Shown here in pieces: positions 54,893-62,857 of a DNA stretch of 64,000 nt (its first letter is position 1; every line of letters starts with the position of its first letter). This stretch comes from Siccirubricoccus deserti. GTDB lineage: Bacteria; Pseudomonadota; Alphaproteobacteria; Acetobacterales; Acetobacteraceae. Location of the stretch: assembly GCF_014283215.1 (NCBI RefSeq), contig NZ_JACOMF010000013.1, positions 59,634-123,633 on the forward strand, written 5' to 3'. The notes under the pieces were generated by a model. The model worked only from the letters and a program-made list of their open reading frames with translations. It was not told the origin of the DNA and made no database searches. The translations under genes and the position numbers were made by a program.

Positions 54893-55488
54893 TGGCCATC
54901 GCGCCCGATCGCGGCGGGGCCGAGCCCCGCACCATGAACCGGCCGCGCCAGGCCCTTGTGATCGCGGTGGCGCGGGATGGCGGGCATCGCTTCTCGAAGC
55001 CGCTGGCGACGACGATCACCCTGCTGGCGGGCCTTGGCGTCGAGGGCGATGCCCATGCTAGGGTGACGGTACAGCACCGCTCCCGCGTCGCCGCCGACCC
55101 GAGCCAGCTCAATCTGCGGCAGGTGCACCTGATCCAGGCGGAGCTCTTCGCCGAGCTGGCGATGCAGGGCTTCGCCGTGGCGCCGGGTGCGCTCGGGGAG
55201 AATGTGACGACCGAGGGGATCGACCTGCTCTCCCTGCCGGTCGGCGCGCGGCTGCAGCTGGGGCGTACGGCGCTGGTGGAGGTGACCGGGCTGCGCAACC
55301 CCTGCGCCCAGATCGAGCGTTTCCGGCCCGGGCTGCTCGCGGCGGTGCTGGGACGGGATGCGGCGGGGCGGCTGGTGCGAAAGGCCGGGATCATGGGCGT
55401 GGTGCTTGAGGGCGGTCTGGTGCGGCCGGGCGATGCCATTGGCCTGACCCTGCCGCCGCCGCCGCACCGGGCACTGGAGCGGGTCTGA
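54892..55488 (+). CDS. MOSC domain protein
   Basis: This 198-residue protein has a MOSC domain (YiiM-like): AGLGVEGDAHARVTVQHRSR, LRQVHLIQAELFAEL, PGALGENVTTEGIDLLSLPV, VTGLRNPCAQIERFRPGL and RKAGIMGVVLEGGLVRPGD. The Cys in RNPCAQIE is the proposed sulphur or molybdopterin ligand of the family. Such proteins are linked to molybdenum-cofactor-dependent detoxification of N-hydroxylated bases. The ATG shares one base with the lrp stop; a second ATG at 54934 is possible. Confidence 0.85.
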   Translation: MAIAPDRGGAEPRTMNRPRQALVIAVARDGGHRFSKPLATTITLLAGLGVEGDAHARVTVQHRSRVAADPSQLNLRQVHLIQAELFAELAMQGFAVAPGALGENVTTEGIDLLSLPVGARLQLGRTALVEVTGLRNPCAQIERFRPGLLAAVLGRDAAGRLVRKAGIMGVVLEGGLVRPGDAIGLTLPPPPHRALERV

Positions 55489-55913
55489 GCCTCGATCTCC
55501 ACACACGTACCGGTACGTTCGGAGGCTCAGTCACGCCTCATCCGCCTCGTGGCCTGCATCGTTTGAGGCGGCGAGCGACGGCGTTGCCTTGCGCATCTTG
55601 CCGGCGGTCCATACCCAGGCGGATACGGTCCCTGCGACCGCCGGCCCGCCGGTCCATCGCACCGCAGCGCCACCATGTTGGCATTCGAAAGATCAACGGT
55701 ATCGCCAAGGAACCGTAGTATTCCGGCGACGAATACTCCGCCGGCAACGATCCTTTTGTACCAAATTCGGCCTATCCAGCAGGAACCTCAAAACGAATTT
55801 TCACTGCATAATTTACGGTTTATTTTGAGCGCTGAACTTATTCCGCCTTGCGTGATGATGCGTCTCGGGAATCACCTGTTCGTGCTTTGTGAAGCTGAAA
55901 CCCGATCTGGCAA
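55489..55913. other. 425-bp non-coding, locally AT-richer stretch with an inverted repeat
   Basis: No gene is supported. AGTATTC-CGGCGAC-GAATACT (55717-55737) is a perfect 7-bp dyad. From about 55750 to 55920 the sequence is clearly richer in A and T than anywhere nearby, with runs such as AACGAATTTTCACTGCATAA and TTTATTTTG, which suggests either the promoter of the small RTX gene or acquired DNA. No standard -35/-10 pair was certain. Confidence 0.5.
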
Positions 55914-56339
55914 ATGGAGAAAAGCAACTCAAGGTTAAATCCATTGCCGACCTTCATCGGAACGACGAGCAACGACATCCTCATGGGCACCGGCGGCAAC
56001 GACGCCATGATCGGTGGGGCCGGCGACGACACGATCAGTGGCGGTACAGGCAATGACCGCCTGCGCGGAGGCAAGGGAGACGACATCCTGCAAGGTGGCA
56101 GCGGCGCCGATACCTTCATTTTCTGTCGGGCCGATGGCCATGACCAGATCGACGACTTCCAGCAGGGAGTCGACCGTCTGGAATTCCGCGGCATCTCCGG
56201 CCGGGAGATCACCTGGACCGCAACCGAAGGCGGCGTCACCCTCAGCTATGGTGGCCTTGCCGGGCAAGCCGCCGATCACGGGGAGATCTTCCTCGCAGGC
56301 ATCACCTCCCTGGGTTTCAGCGACTTCATCTTCAGCTGA
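55914..56339 (+). CDS. small RTX (hemolysin-type calcium-binding) protein
   Basis: This acidic 141-residue protein carries a single block of RTX nonapeptides (GTGGNDAMI, GGAGDDTIS, GGTGNDRLR, GGKGDDILQ, GGSGADTFIF), which bind calcium and form a beta-roll. It is followed by a C-terminal segment (DDFQQGVDRLEFRGISGREI, then FLAGITSLGFSDFIF) like the ends of type I secreted proteins. No effector domain or HlyB/HlyD genes are nearby. The ATG has no clear ribosome site; a TTG at 55944 (MPTFIGTTSND) with AAGG upstream is a credible alternative and more typical of the family. Confidence 0.78.
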   Translation: MEKSNSRLNPLPTFIGTTSNDILMGTGGNDAMIGGAGDDTISGGTGNDRLRGGKGDDILQGGSGADTFIFCRADGHDQIDDFQQGVDRLEFRGISGREITWTATEGGVTLSYGGLAGQAADHGEIFLAGITSLGFSDFIFS

Positions 56340-56608
56340 GCACCCCGCGCGGCCGCGAGGCCGCCGTTCGTGCAGGCGTCGTGGCGAGGCTGCGCCTGCG
56401 TTGCGCGGAACTGGGATGGATGGCGGACCCTGAGGCCAATCATCCTGGACATGGCTGCCCGAGATGGGCCATTCGCCCGGTTGAACACCGACCTGAGCGG
56501 TTCCGGGCGTAGATGGCAGGGCCGGAACCGCTTCGGTGCCATGCTTCCGCACCGCACGGGCCGCGCGGGCGACGATGGCCTCCTCCGGCACCAGCCGGCC
56601 CATTCAAA

Positions 56609-56685
56609 TGGCGCGCCCGGCAGGATTCGAACCTGCGGCCTCACGCTTAGAAGGCGCGTGCTCTATCCAGCTGAGCTACGGGCGC
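56609..56685 (-). tRNA. tRNA-Arg (anticodon TCT)
   Basis: The cloverleaf is complete: acceptor stem GCGCCCG/CGGGCGC, D arm GCTC/GAGC, anticodon loop CTTCTAA giving TCT, T arm GCAGG-TTCGAAT-CCTGC, discriminator G and an encoded CCA. It reads AGA codons, which are rare in this GC-rich window. The stretch 56340-56608 before it has no gene. Confidence 0.95.
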
Positions 56686-56692
56686 AAAGGGG

Positions 56693-57013
56693 TCAGTGGG
56701 TCCAGTTCTCGGAACGACCGAAGCGAAAATTATCGGCGTAGACCTTGGCCTTGATCCGCACCGGCTTCGGCTCCTCCACCTCATAGGCCAGGGCGTTGGC
56801 CTCGGCATAGGCCACCGCCTCCTCCCGTGTCGGGAAGTGCAGCCGCACCTGGCCGCGCGTATCGCCCGAGCCGGACCATCCCATCAGCGGGTCCAGCCTC
56901 TGCCGCTCGCCCGGCTCGAATTCCAGGACCCAGCCGGATTGCCGGCCCTTGCCGGACTGCATCGCCGAGCGCGGCGGGACATAGATACGGGCGGTCTGCT
57001 TCGGGCCAGCCAT
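56693..57013 (-). CDS. NADH dehydrogenase accessory subunit, NDUFS4-like (ETC complex I subunit)
   Basis: This 106-residue protein of the mitochondrial NDUFS4/18-kDa family is found with complex I of alphaproteobacteria. Visible: ARIYVPPRSAMQSGKGRQSG, WVLEFEPGERQRLDPLMGWS, GDTRGQVRLHFPTREEAVAY and the C-terminal KVYADNFRFGRSENWTH, all diagnostic. It has no membrane segment; it binds the peripheral arm of complex I. It lies between tRNA-Pro (20 nt upstream) and tRNA-Arg (7 nt downstream), all on the minus strand, so the three may share one transcript. Confidence 0.93.
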   Translation of the reverse strand: MAGPKQTARIYVPPRSAMQSGKGRQSGWVLEFEPGERQRLDPLMGWSGSGDTRGQVRLHFPTREEAVAYAEANALAYEVEEPKPVRIKAKVYADNFRFGRSENWTH

Positions 57014-57033
57014 GAGAAATCCCTGATCCAGAA

Positions 57034-57107
57034 TCGGGGCGACTGGATTCGAACCAGCGACCCTCTGCTCCCAAAGCAGATGCGCTACCAGACTGCGCCA
57101 CGCCCCG
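57034..57107 (-). tRNA. tRNA-Pro (anticodon TGG)
   Basis: Acceptor stem CGGGGCG/CGCCCCG, D arm GCGC/GCGC, anticodon stem TCTGC/GCAGA with loop TTTGGGA giving TGG, and T arm GCTGG-TTCGAAT-CCAGT are all in place; the discriminator is A. CCA is not encoded, in contrast to the neighbouring tRNA-Arg. Confidence 0.95.
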
Positions 57108-57176
57108 ACGTCGGCAACCTAGACTGGGCGCGCGCCGGTTGGAACCACCCAACGCGTTGAATTGCTGCCCGCCGGC

Positions 57177-57647
57177 TCAGGGCGCGTTGCCGAAGATCCG
57201 CTGCAACACCCGGTCGCCGACCCGGAGGCCGAGCCGCTCCGCCGTTCCCGCCGCCAGTTCCAGCGTCGCCCGCACCGGGCCGCGGCTGTCGATCGGCACC
57301 AGGGAATAGGGCACGGTCCGCTCGGCGATGCGGTGGATGCGGCCATCGGCGGCAATGAACAGCATGTCGAGCGAGGTGATGGTGTTGCGCATCCACATGC
57401 TGCTCTCGCGCGGCGCGCCCCAGTCGAACAGCATCCCCCCATCGGCGGCGACCGAGGGGCGGAACATCAGCCCGACCATCTGCTGGTCGGGCGACAGCGC
57501 CATCTCCACCCGGAATTCGTGCCGCTTGCCGTCGCGGGTGACGATGACGAGAGGCTCCTCCGGCAAGGTCGGCTGAGGCCCGGTCTGGGCGGTGGCAGGC
57601 ATGGTGAAGGCCAGGCCCAGCAGGGCGGTAAGGGTGCGGCGGCGCAT
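57177..57647 (-). CDS. DUF192 family exported protein
   Basis: This 156-residue protein has the signal peptide MRRRTLTALLGLAFTMPATA cut at ATAQ, then a DUF192 domain: EFRVEMALSPDQQMVGLMFR, DGGMLFDWGAPRESSMWMRN, TITSLDMLFIAADGRIHRIA and VPYSLVPIDSRGPVRATLEL. The family is widespread and of unknown function. The ATG at 57647 is chosen for the signal peptide; the open frame upstream is not family-like. Confidence 0.88.
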   Translation of the reverse strand: MRRRTLTALLGLAFTMPATAQTGPQPTLPEEPLVIVTRDGKRHEFRVEMALSPDQQMVGLMFRPSVAADGGMLFDWGAPRESSMWMRNTITSLDMLFIAADGRIHRIAERTVPYSLVPIDSRGPVRATLELAAGTAERLGLRVGDRVLQRIFGNAP

Positions 57648-57701
57648 CGGCCCAGCATGCCACCCCTCGCTCGCGTGGCCAACCGCGGCCATAATCGCAG
57701 C

Positions 57702-58589
57702 ATGCTCCGCACCCTCCGCACCCCCACGCTCGAGATCGCCTATGAGGACTCCGGCCCGCCGGACGGCCTGCCGGCGGTGCTGCTGCACGGCTTCCCCTAT
57801 GCACCGCGGGGCTATGATGCGGTGGTGGCGCGGCTGACGGCGGCCGGGCAGCGCTGCCTGGTGCCCTACCTTCGTGGCTACGGGCCGACCCGGTTCCTTT
57901 CGGCGGCCACCCCGCGCTCCGGCCAGCAGGCGGCGCTGGGACGCGACCTGCTGGATTTGCTCGATGCGCTGGCAATCCCCCGCGCGGTCCTTGCCGGCTA
58001 TGACTGGGGCGGGAGGGCAGCCTGCGTGGTGGCGGCACTATGGCCGGAGCGGGCCGCCGGCCTCGTGACCTGCACTGGCTACAACATCCAGGACATCGCC
58101 GCCGCTACCCGGCCGGCCCCGGCCGAGCAGGAACACCGCTGGTGGTACCAATATTATTTCCATACCGAGCGCGGCCGGGCCGGGCTGGAGGCTGACCGCC
58201 AGGGCATCGCCCGGCTGCTCTGGCGGCTGTGGTCGCCCGACTGGGCCTTCGACGAGGCCACCTTCCAGGCCAGCGCCAGCGTCTTCGACAACCCGGATTT
58301 CGTCCCGGTGGTCATCCAATCCTACCGCCACCGCTTCGGTTATGCCGCGGGCGACCCGGCGCTGGAGGAGATCGAGGCAGCGCTGGCGGCGCGCCCGCCG
58401 ATCCCCGTGCCAAGCCTGAATCTGCATGGGGAGACCGATGGGGTCGGGCCTGTCGCGGCCTCGGCCGGGCATGGCAGGCATTTCACCGGGCCCTATGAGC
58501 GGCGGGTGATCCCCCGCACTGGGCATAACGTGCCGCAGGAGGCGCCGGAGGCGTTCGCCCGGGCGGTGCTGGAACTGATGGCCGGCTGA
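57702..58589 (+). CDS. alpha/beta hydrolase, epoxide-hydrolase/dehalogenase-like
   Basis: This 295-residue hydrolase has its nucleophile elbow AGYDWGGRAA with Asp rather than Ser, typical of epoxide hydrolases and halo-acid or haloalkane dehalogenases. VLLHGFPYAPRGYDAVVARL holds the oxyanion HGFP motif, RGYGPTRFL follows as in epoxide hydrolases, and the catalytic His is in RTGHNVPQEAPEAF. The cap domain region includes EHRWWYQYYFHTERGRAGL. Substrate unknown. It starts 54 nt from the divergent DUF192 gene. Confidence 0.85.
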   Translation: MLRTLRTPTLEIAYEDSGPPDGLPAVLLHGFPYAPRGYDAVVARLTAAGQRCLVPYLRGYGPTRFLSAATPRSGQQAALGRDLLDLLDALAIPRAVLAGYDWGGRAACVVAALWPERAAGLVTCTGYNIQDIAAATRPAPAEQEHRWWYQYYFHTERGRAGLEADRQGIARLLWRLWSPDWAFDEATFQASASVFDNPDFVPVVIQSYRHRFGYAAGDPALEEIEAALAARPPIPVPSLNLHGETDGVGPVAASAGHGRHFTGPYERRVIPRTGHNVPQEAPEAFARAVLELMAG

Positions 58590-58625
58590 CCGCGGCCGCT
58601 TGCCCCCCTGGGCCGAGCAACCCCC

Positions 58626-59276
58626 TTACCCCGCCGACAGCCCGGCGCACAGGAACGGCACGATCTCGTCCACCGCCCGCTCGAAATCGGCGCTGTCGCA
58701 CACCCCGCCCGACATCATCTCCAGCCGGCCGGTGCGCAATAGCGTGTAGCGGTAGGCGCCCATGGCGAAATACACCCGCCAGCACAACGTCGCATGGTCG
58801 AGGTGCGGCAGCACCCGGCGGAACTCCGCGAGATAGGCCAGGGTGGTATCGTCGTAGACGGTGCTCAGCACCTCCTTGGCGATGTCGTCCGGCTCGGTAT
58901 GCAGCCGGGCGTGCATGCGCATGGTGGCGCGGCCCTCGGGGGTCTGGCCGTTGAGCATGAAGGGGGTGACGAAGCTGCGCACCAGCGCCTCCAGCGGGAT
59001 CGGCGCCGTGCCATGCTCCGCCCGCAGCGCCGCCAGCGCCCGGGCGCGGGCGTCGGTCACCTGCACCGCGCCGCGCAGGTAGGCCGCCTTGAACAGGTCG
59101 CGCTTGGCCCCGTAATGATAGTGCAGCTGCGCCAGGTTGACCCCGGCCGCCTGGGCGATGGCGCGGGTGGAGGTGGCGGCATAGCCCTGTTCTGAGAACA
59201 GGCCCTGGGCCACGTCCAGGATGCGGTCTCGCACGCTGGGGGCGGCCTCGGGCCGCGGCGTCTCGGTCACGGTCAT
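58626..59276 (-). CDS. TetR/AcrR family repressor
   Basis: This regulator has 216 residues. The N-terminal helix-turn-helix is RDRILDVAQGLFSEQGYAAT to GVNLAQLHYHYGAKRDLFKA; the rest is a ligand-binding helical domain (TPFMLNGQTPEGRATMRMHA). The ATG at 59276 begins MTVTETPRPEAAPSV; the frame upstream is non-coding. It is divergent from the flavoprotein gene at 59434 and the gap contains an 18-bp palindrome fitting a TetR dimer site, so it likely represses that operon and itself. Confidence 0.9.
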   Translation of the reverse strand: MTVTETPRPEAAPSVRDRILDVAQGLFSEQGYAATSTRAIAQAAGVNLAQLHYHYGAKRDLFKAAYLRGAVQVTDARARALAALRAEHGTAPIPLEALVRSFVTPFMLNGQTPEGRATMRMHARLHTEPDDIAKEVLSTVYDDTTLAYLAEFRRVLPHLDHATLCWRVYFAMGAYRYTLLRTGRLEMMSGGVCDSADFERAVDEIVPFLCAGLSAG

Positions 59277-59355
59277 GGTGGGCGGGCTGGGCTCCTTGCG
59301 GGACGGGATATAGCGTCGGCCGCGGCGCTTTGACACCGGCGGCACGACAGCCCGC

Positions 59356-59401
59356 TTGACAGCATGCCGCCCCGAAGGAGAGATTTGGTCAATCGACCAA
59401 A
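59356..59401 (+). promoter_or_regulatory. promoter and TetR operator of the 59434 catabolic unit
   Basis: TTGACA (59356-59361) is a consensus -35; a weak -10 GAGATT lies 18 nt further. TTTGGTC-AATC-GACCAAA (59384-59401) is a perfect 7-bp-arm palindrome just downstream of the -10, where a bound TetR dimer would block transcription. Confidence 0.65.
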
Positions 59402-59433
59402 CACCGGACCACCGAGGGAAGGCCAGCCGAAGC

Positions 59434-60627
59434 ATGAGCGCCGCACTGGATGTGACCGAGCTCTCCCGCACCCGGACCGATCCGGTGGCCCGCGCCCGCG
59501 CCATCGCCCCCGTCATCGAGGCCGCCTCCCAGCGTATCGAGCAGAGCAAGGCGCTGACCCCCGAGGTGCTGGACGCGCTGCATGGCGCCGCCCTGTTCCG
59601 CACCCTGCTGCCCCGTGCATACAATGGCGAGCAGGTGACCCCCGCCACCTTCTTCCGCATGCAGGAAGTGATCGCCGCCGCCGATGGCTCGACCGGCTGG
59701 TGCCTGTGCCAGGCCTCGGGCTGTTCCTTCGCCGCCGCCTACATGGCGCCGGAAGCCGCCTGGGACATCTGGGGCGACCCGCGCGCCGTGGTCGCCTGGG
59801 GCTTCGGCCAGGGCGTCGCCAAGGTGGTGCCCGGCGGCTACCGGGTCAGCGGCACCTGGCGCTTCGCCAGCGGCAACCGCCACGCCACATGGGTCGGCGG
59901 CCACTGCCGCATCGAGGAGCCGGACGGCTCGATCCGCCTCGACAAGGATGGCGCGGTGTTCGAGCGCACCATGATGGTGCGGCGCGACGTGCCGCATTGG
60001 CACGATGAATGGAATGTCGTCGGCCTCTGCGGCACCAACAGCGACACCTACACCATCACCGATGTCTTCGTGCCGGAGGCCTACAGCGTCACCCGGGATG
60101 TCGACGAGGAGCGCCGGGTGCAGGCCCCGCTCTATCAGTTCACCACCACCAACCTCTACGCTTCGGGCTTCGCGGGCGTGTCACTCGGCATCGCCCGCGG
60201 CATGCTCGACGCCTTCGTCGCCATGGCCCGCGGCAAGACCGCGGCGGCGATGACCAAGCCGATGCGCGAAAGCGAGGTGATCCAGAACGGCATCGCCCAG
60301 TGTGAGGCCAAGCTGCGCTCCGCCGGGGCCTGGCTGGTCGAGGTGCTGGACGAGGCGCATGAGGTCGCCACCGCCCGCGGCCACATCACCATGCATGAGC
60401 GGGCGATGATCCGGCTTGCCACCACCTCGGCGATCCACCGGGCGAAGGAGGTCGCCGAGTGGGCCTACCACGAGGCCGGCGCCACCGCGATCTTCGACAA
60501 CAGCCCGTTCGAGCGGCGGATGCGCGACATCCACGCCTCGGCCCAGCAAGTGCAGGGGCGGACCGCGCATCTCGAGATGTGCGGCCAGCATTTCCTCGGC
60601 ATGAACCCGGCCGGCCGGTTCTTCTAG
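59434..60627 (+). CDS. acyl-CoA dehydrogenase-like flavin-dependent monooxygenase
   Basis: This 397-residue flavoprotein of the acyl-CoA-dehydrogenase fold is closer to the HsaA/DszC-like hydroxylase branch than to true dehydrogenases. Blocks: EVLDALHGAALFRTLLPRAY, IAAADGSTGWCLCQASG, YRVSGTWRFASGNRHATWVG, VGLCGTNSDTYTITDVFVPE and the C-terminal VQGRTAHLEMCGQHFLGMNP. The catalytic Glu of dehydrogenases is not evident. It would need a flavin reductase, not seen here. As first gene after the TetR operator it probably starts degradation of the inducing compound. Confidence 0.82.
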   Translation: MSAALDVTELSRTRTDPVARARAIAPVIEAASQRIEQSKALTPEVLDALHGAALFRTLLPRAYNGEQVTPATFFRMQEVIAAADGSTGWCLCQASGCSFAAAYMAPEAAWDIWGDPRAVVAWGFGQGVAKVVPGGYRVSGTWRFASGNRHATWVGGHCRIEEPDGSIRLDKDGAVFERTMMVRRDVPHWHDEWNVVGLCGTNSDTYTITDVFVPEAYSVTRDVDEERRVQAPLYQFTTTNLYASGFAGVSLGIARGMLDAFVAMARGKTAAAMTKPMRESEVIQNGIAQCEAKLRSAGAWLVEVLDEAHEVATARGHITMHERAMIRLATTSAIHRAKEVAEWAYHEAGATAIFDNSPFERRMRDIHASAQQVQGRTAHLEMCGQHFLGMNPAGRFF

Positions 60628-60671
60628 CCGGAACAGCCCGTCAGGGTTTCATGCCGTTGTGAGAGAGTGCT

Positions 60672-60697
60672 CCGCCGGGATGACGCATCCCCGGCGG
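60672..60697 (+). terminator. hairpin after the flavoprotein gene
   Basis: CCGCCGGGATG-ACG-CATCCCCGGCGG forms an 11-bp stem with one bulged C, followed by GGTTTG. It could be an intrinsic terminator with a short T-tract or a partial one separating this gene from the VOC gene. The gap is 60628-60777. Confidence 0.55.
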
Positions 60698-60777
60698 GGT
60701 TTGCATTGAGGACGGATGGCGCATCCGGCGGGGCCTGCGGGCCGACCCGGCGGCGCCCAGCAGAGGGAAATCTGAGA

Positions 60778-61182
60778 ATGGCACTCGAAGGCCTGAACCA
60801 CTACACGATCCGCCCGGCCGATCTGGAGCGGACCAAGGAATTCTACGTCGACGTGCTCGGGCTGGTGGAAGGCTACCGGCCGCCGCTCGGCTTTCCCGGC
60901 TACTGGCTCTACATCGGCGACAACCCGACCGTACACCTGATCGGACCGCGCGAGCGCGATGCGCATCTGCCGCGGGAAGCCGGGCCGACCGGGCTGCTCG
61001 ACCACATCGCCTTCTCCTGCACCGGCCTCGCGGAGATGAAGGCGCGGCTGGCACAGCGCGGCATCAGGCATGAGGAACGGGTGATCCCGCGCGACCGGCA
61101 GACCCAGCTTTTCATCTACGACCCGGATGGCGTCGCGGTGGAGCTGAACTACCCGCCCGAGGAAACGCCCGCCGCCGCCTGA
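60778..61182 (+). CDS. VOC family protein (glyoxalase/dioxygenase-like)
   Basis: This 134-residue single VOC domain protein shows LNHYTIRPADLERTKEFYVD and VLGLVEGYRPPLGFPGYWLY, then LLDHIAFSCTGLAEMKARLA and LFIYDPDGVAVELNYPPEE with metal-ligand His and Glu at the expected places. Such proteins are often extradiol-type dioxygenases, isomerases or lyases in small catabolic gene sets. The ATG is preceded by AGAGGGAA. Substrate unknown. Confidence 0.87.
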   Translation: MALEGLNHYTIRPADLERTKEFYVDVLGLVEGYRPPLGFPGYWLYIGDNPTVHLIGPRERDAHLPREAGPTGLLDHIAFSCTGLAEMKARLAQRGIRHEERVIPRDRQTQLFIYDPDGVAVELNYPPEETPAAA

Positions 61183-61209
61183 ACGCAGCGGCGTCGCAGC
61201 GCGCAACCA

Positions 61210-61233
61210 CCACGCCCGCAGGGCCGGGCGTGG
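61210..61233 (+). terminator. intrinsic-type terminator after the VOC gene
   Basis: CCACGCCCG-CAGGGC-CGGGCGTGG is a perfect 9-bp stem; ATTATTTCATT follows after seven bases. It probably ends the 59434-61182 unit in front of the Bug gene. Confidence 0.6.
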
Positions 61234-61321
61234 CCGCGGGATTATTTCATTCCATCCTAATGTACCGTAATGACAATCCCGCACGGCCATGCAGGGGCCG
61301 ACAGAATGGAGGAAATCGGTA

Positions 61322-62311
61322 GTGCTACAGGATAGGGATGGCCGCCTCGGCCGGCGTGGTGTGCTTTCGGCGACGGCCATGCTCGGGATTCCGGCAGCAC
61401 GCGCGCAGGGCTCCTGGCCCGAACGCAACATCACCATCGTCGTCTGCTTCCCGCCGGGCGGCTCCACCGATGTCTCCGCCCGCATCATCGGCCCCGGCAT
61501 CGCCGAACAACTCGGCAAGCCGGTGGTGATCGAGAATCGGCCCGGCGCCGGCGGCAACATCGGCATCGGCTACGTCGCCCGCGCCGCCGCCGATGGCTAC
61601 ACCCTGCTGGTTGCCAGCAGCGTCTTCGTGGTGAACGCCAGCCTCTACCGCAACGCGCCCTACGACCCGTTCCGCGACTTCGCCTATATCGGCACCCTCG
61701 GTGCCTCGCCCAACCTGGTCTGCGTTCGCACCGACCTCGGCATCAACACCCTGGCGGAGCTGGTCGCCGCGGCAAAGGCGCAGCCGGACCGCTTCAACTA
61801 CGCCAGCCCTGGCATCGGCACCACGCCGCACCTGGCCGGCGAGGTGCTGAAGCTGCGCACCGGCGCGCCGCTGCAGCACATCCCCTTCCTCGGCGCCGGC
61901 CCGGCGGTGCAGGCGATCCTGTCCGGCACCACCGAGGTGCTGATCGCCAGCCAGGGCGGGCAGGTCGAGATCGCCGTGCGCAACGGCCAGATCAAGGCGC
62001 TGGCGCAGACCGGGGCGCAACGCAGCCCGGACCTGCCGGATGTGCCGACCCTCGGCGAACTCGGGATCAAGGATGCGGTGTCCGAGACCTTCAACGCGCT
62101 CTATGCGCCGGCGGCGACCCCGGCGCCGATCGTGACGAAGCTCGGCGAGGCGGTGCTGCAGGTGCTGAGCAAGCCGGACGTGCAGCAGAAGTACCGCACC
62201 GGCGGCATCCTCACCCTGCCGGAAGGGCCGGACGGCCTCAAGGCCCGGGTTGCGCGGGAGGTCCCCCTCTGGCGCGAAGTGATCCGGCAGGCCAGGATTG
62301 CGGTCGAGTAG
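61322..62311 (+). CDS. Bug-type tripartite tricarboxylate transporter receptor
   Basis: This periplasmic receptor has 329 residues. GGAGGA lies 8 nt before the GTG at 61322. The signal has RRGVLSATAMLGIPAARAQG, and the mature part begins WPERNITIVVCFPPGGSTDV; VIENRPGAGGNIGIGYVARA and ADGYTLLVASS follow. The second lobe contains NYASPGIGTTPHLAGEVL and DLPDVPTLGELGI. It is the second Bug gene in the window. It lies just before a two-subunit TPP enzyme, so it may bind the substrate of that decarboxylase or the inducer of the TetR unit. Confidence 0.92.
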   Translation: MLQDRDGRLGRRGVLSATAMLGIPAARAQGSWPERNITIVVCFPPGGSTDVSARIIGPGIAEQLGKPVVIENRPGAGGNIGIGYVARAAADGYTLLVASSVFVVNASLYRNAPYDPFRDFAYIGTLGASPNLVCVRTDLGINTLAELVAAAKAQPDRFNYASPGIGTTPHLAGEVLKLRTGAPLQHIPFLGAGPAVQAILSGTTEVLIASQGGQVEIAVRNGQIKALAQTGAQRSPDLPDVPTLGELGIKDAVSETFNALYAPAATPAPIVTKLGEAVLQVLSKPDVQQKYRTGGILTLPEGPDGLKARVAREVPLWREVIRQARIAVE

Positions 62312-62326
62312 TAGGAGCTTCTGACT

Positions 62327-62854
62327 ATGCAGGCGTGGCACGAGATCGTCGTGGAGGCGTTGAAGGCGAATGACATTCGCCTCATCCCCTATGTGCCCGA
62401 CAATGTCCTGAAACCGCTGATCGCCGCGATCCACGCCGACCCCTTCTTCACCGCCTTCACCACGGCGCGTGAGGAAGAGGCGGTCGGCATCGTCGCCGGC
62501 GGCGTGATGGCCGGGATGCGCGGCATGGTGCTGATGCAGACCAGCGGCTTCGCCACCTTGCCGAACGTCCTGGCCAGCCTGCCCTGCGCCTTCCACATCC
62601 CGGTGCTGATGATGATCAGCGAGCGCGGCACCCTTGGCGAGTTCAACCTGGGCCAGGCGGCGGTGTGGCGCACGATGCGCCCGGCGCTGGAGTCCCTGGC
62701 GATGGAGTATCAGGTGATCACCCGGCTCGACGAATGCGGCTTTCAGGTGGACCGCACCATCCGCCAGGCGCTGATGACGCAGCAGCCGACGGCGATGATT
62801 CTCTCGCCGTTGCTGACCGGGGGCAAGGCCTCTCCCGTGAAGGCGGGGGGCTGA
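62327..62854 (+). CDS. TPP enzyme, pyrimidine-binding (alpha) subunit, sulfopyruvate-decarboxylase type
   Basis: This 175-residue protein corresponds to the Pyr domain of thiamine-diphosphate decarboxylases. TTAREEEAVGIVAGGVMAGM near residue 45 carries the glutamate that activates the cofactor, and VLMQTSGFATLPNVLASL follows. It matches the alpha subunit of sulfopyruvate or phosphonopyruvate decarboxylases (ComD-like). Three bases separate it from the beta-subunit gene. The substrate is a 2-oxo acid that cannot be specified. Confidence 0.83.
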   Translation: MQAWHEIVVEALKANDIRLIPYVPDNVLKPLIAAIHADPFFTAFTTAREEEAVGIVAGGVMAGMRGMVLMQTSGFATLPNVLASLPCAFHIPVLMMISERGTLGEFNLGQAAVWRTMRPALESLAMEYQVITRLDECGFQVDRTIRQALMTQQPTAMILSPLLTGGKASPVKAGG

Positions 62855-62857
62855 GCC

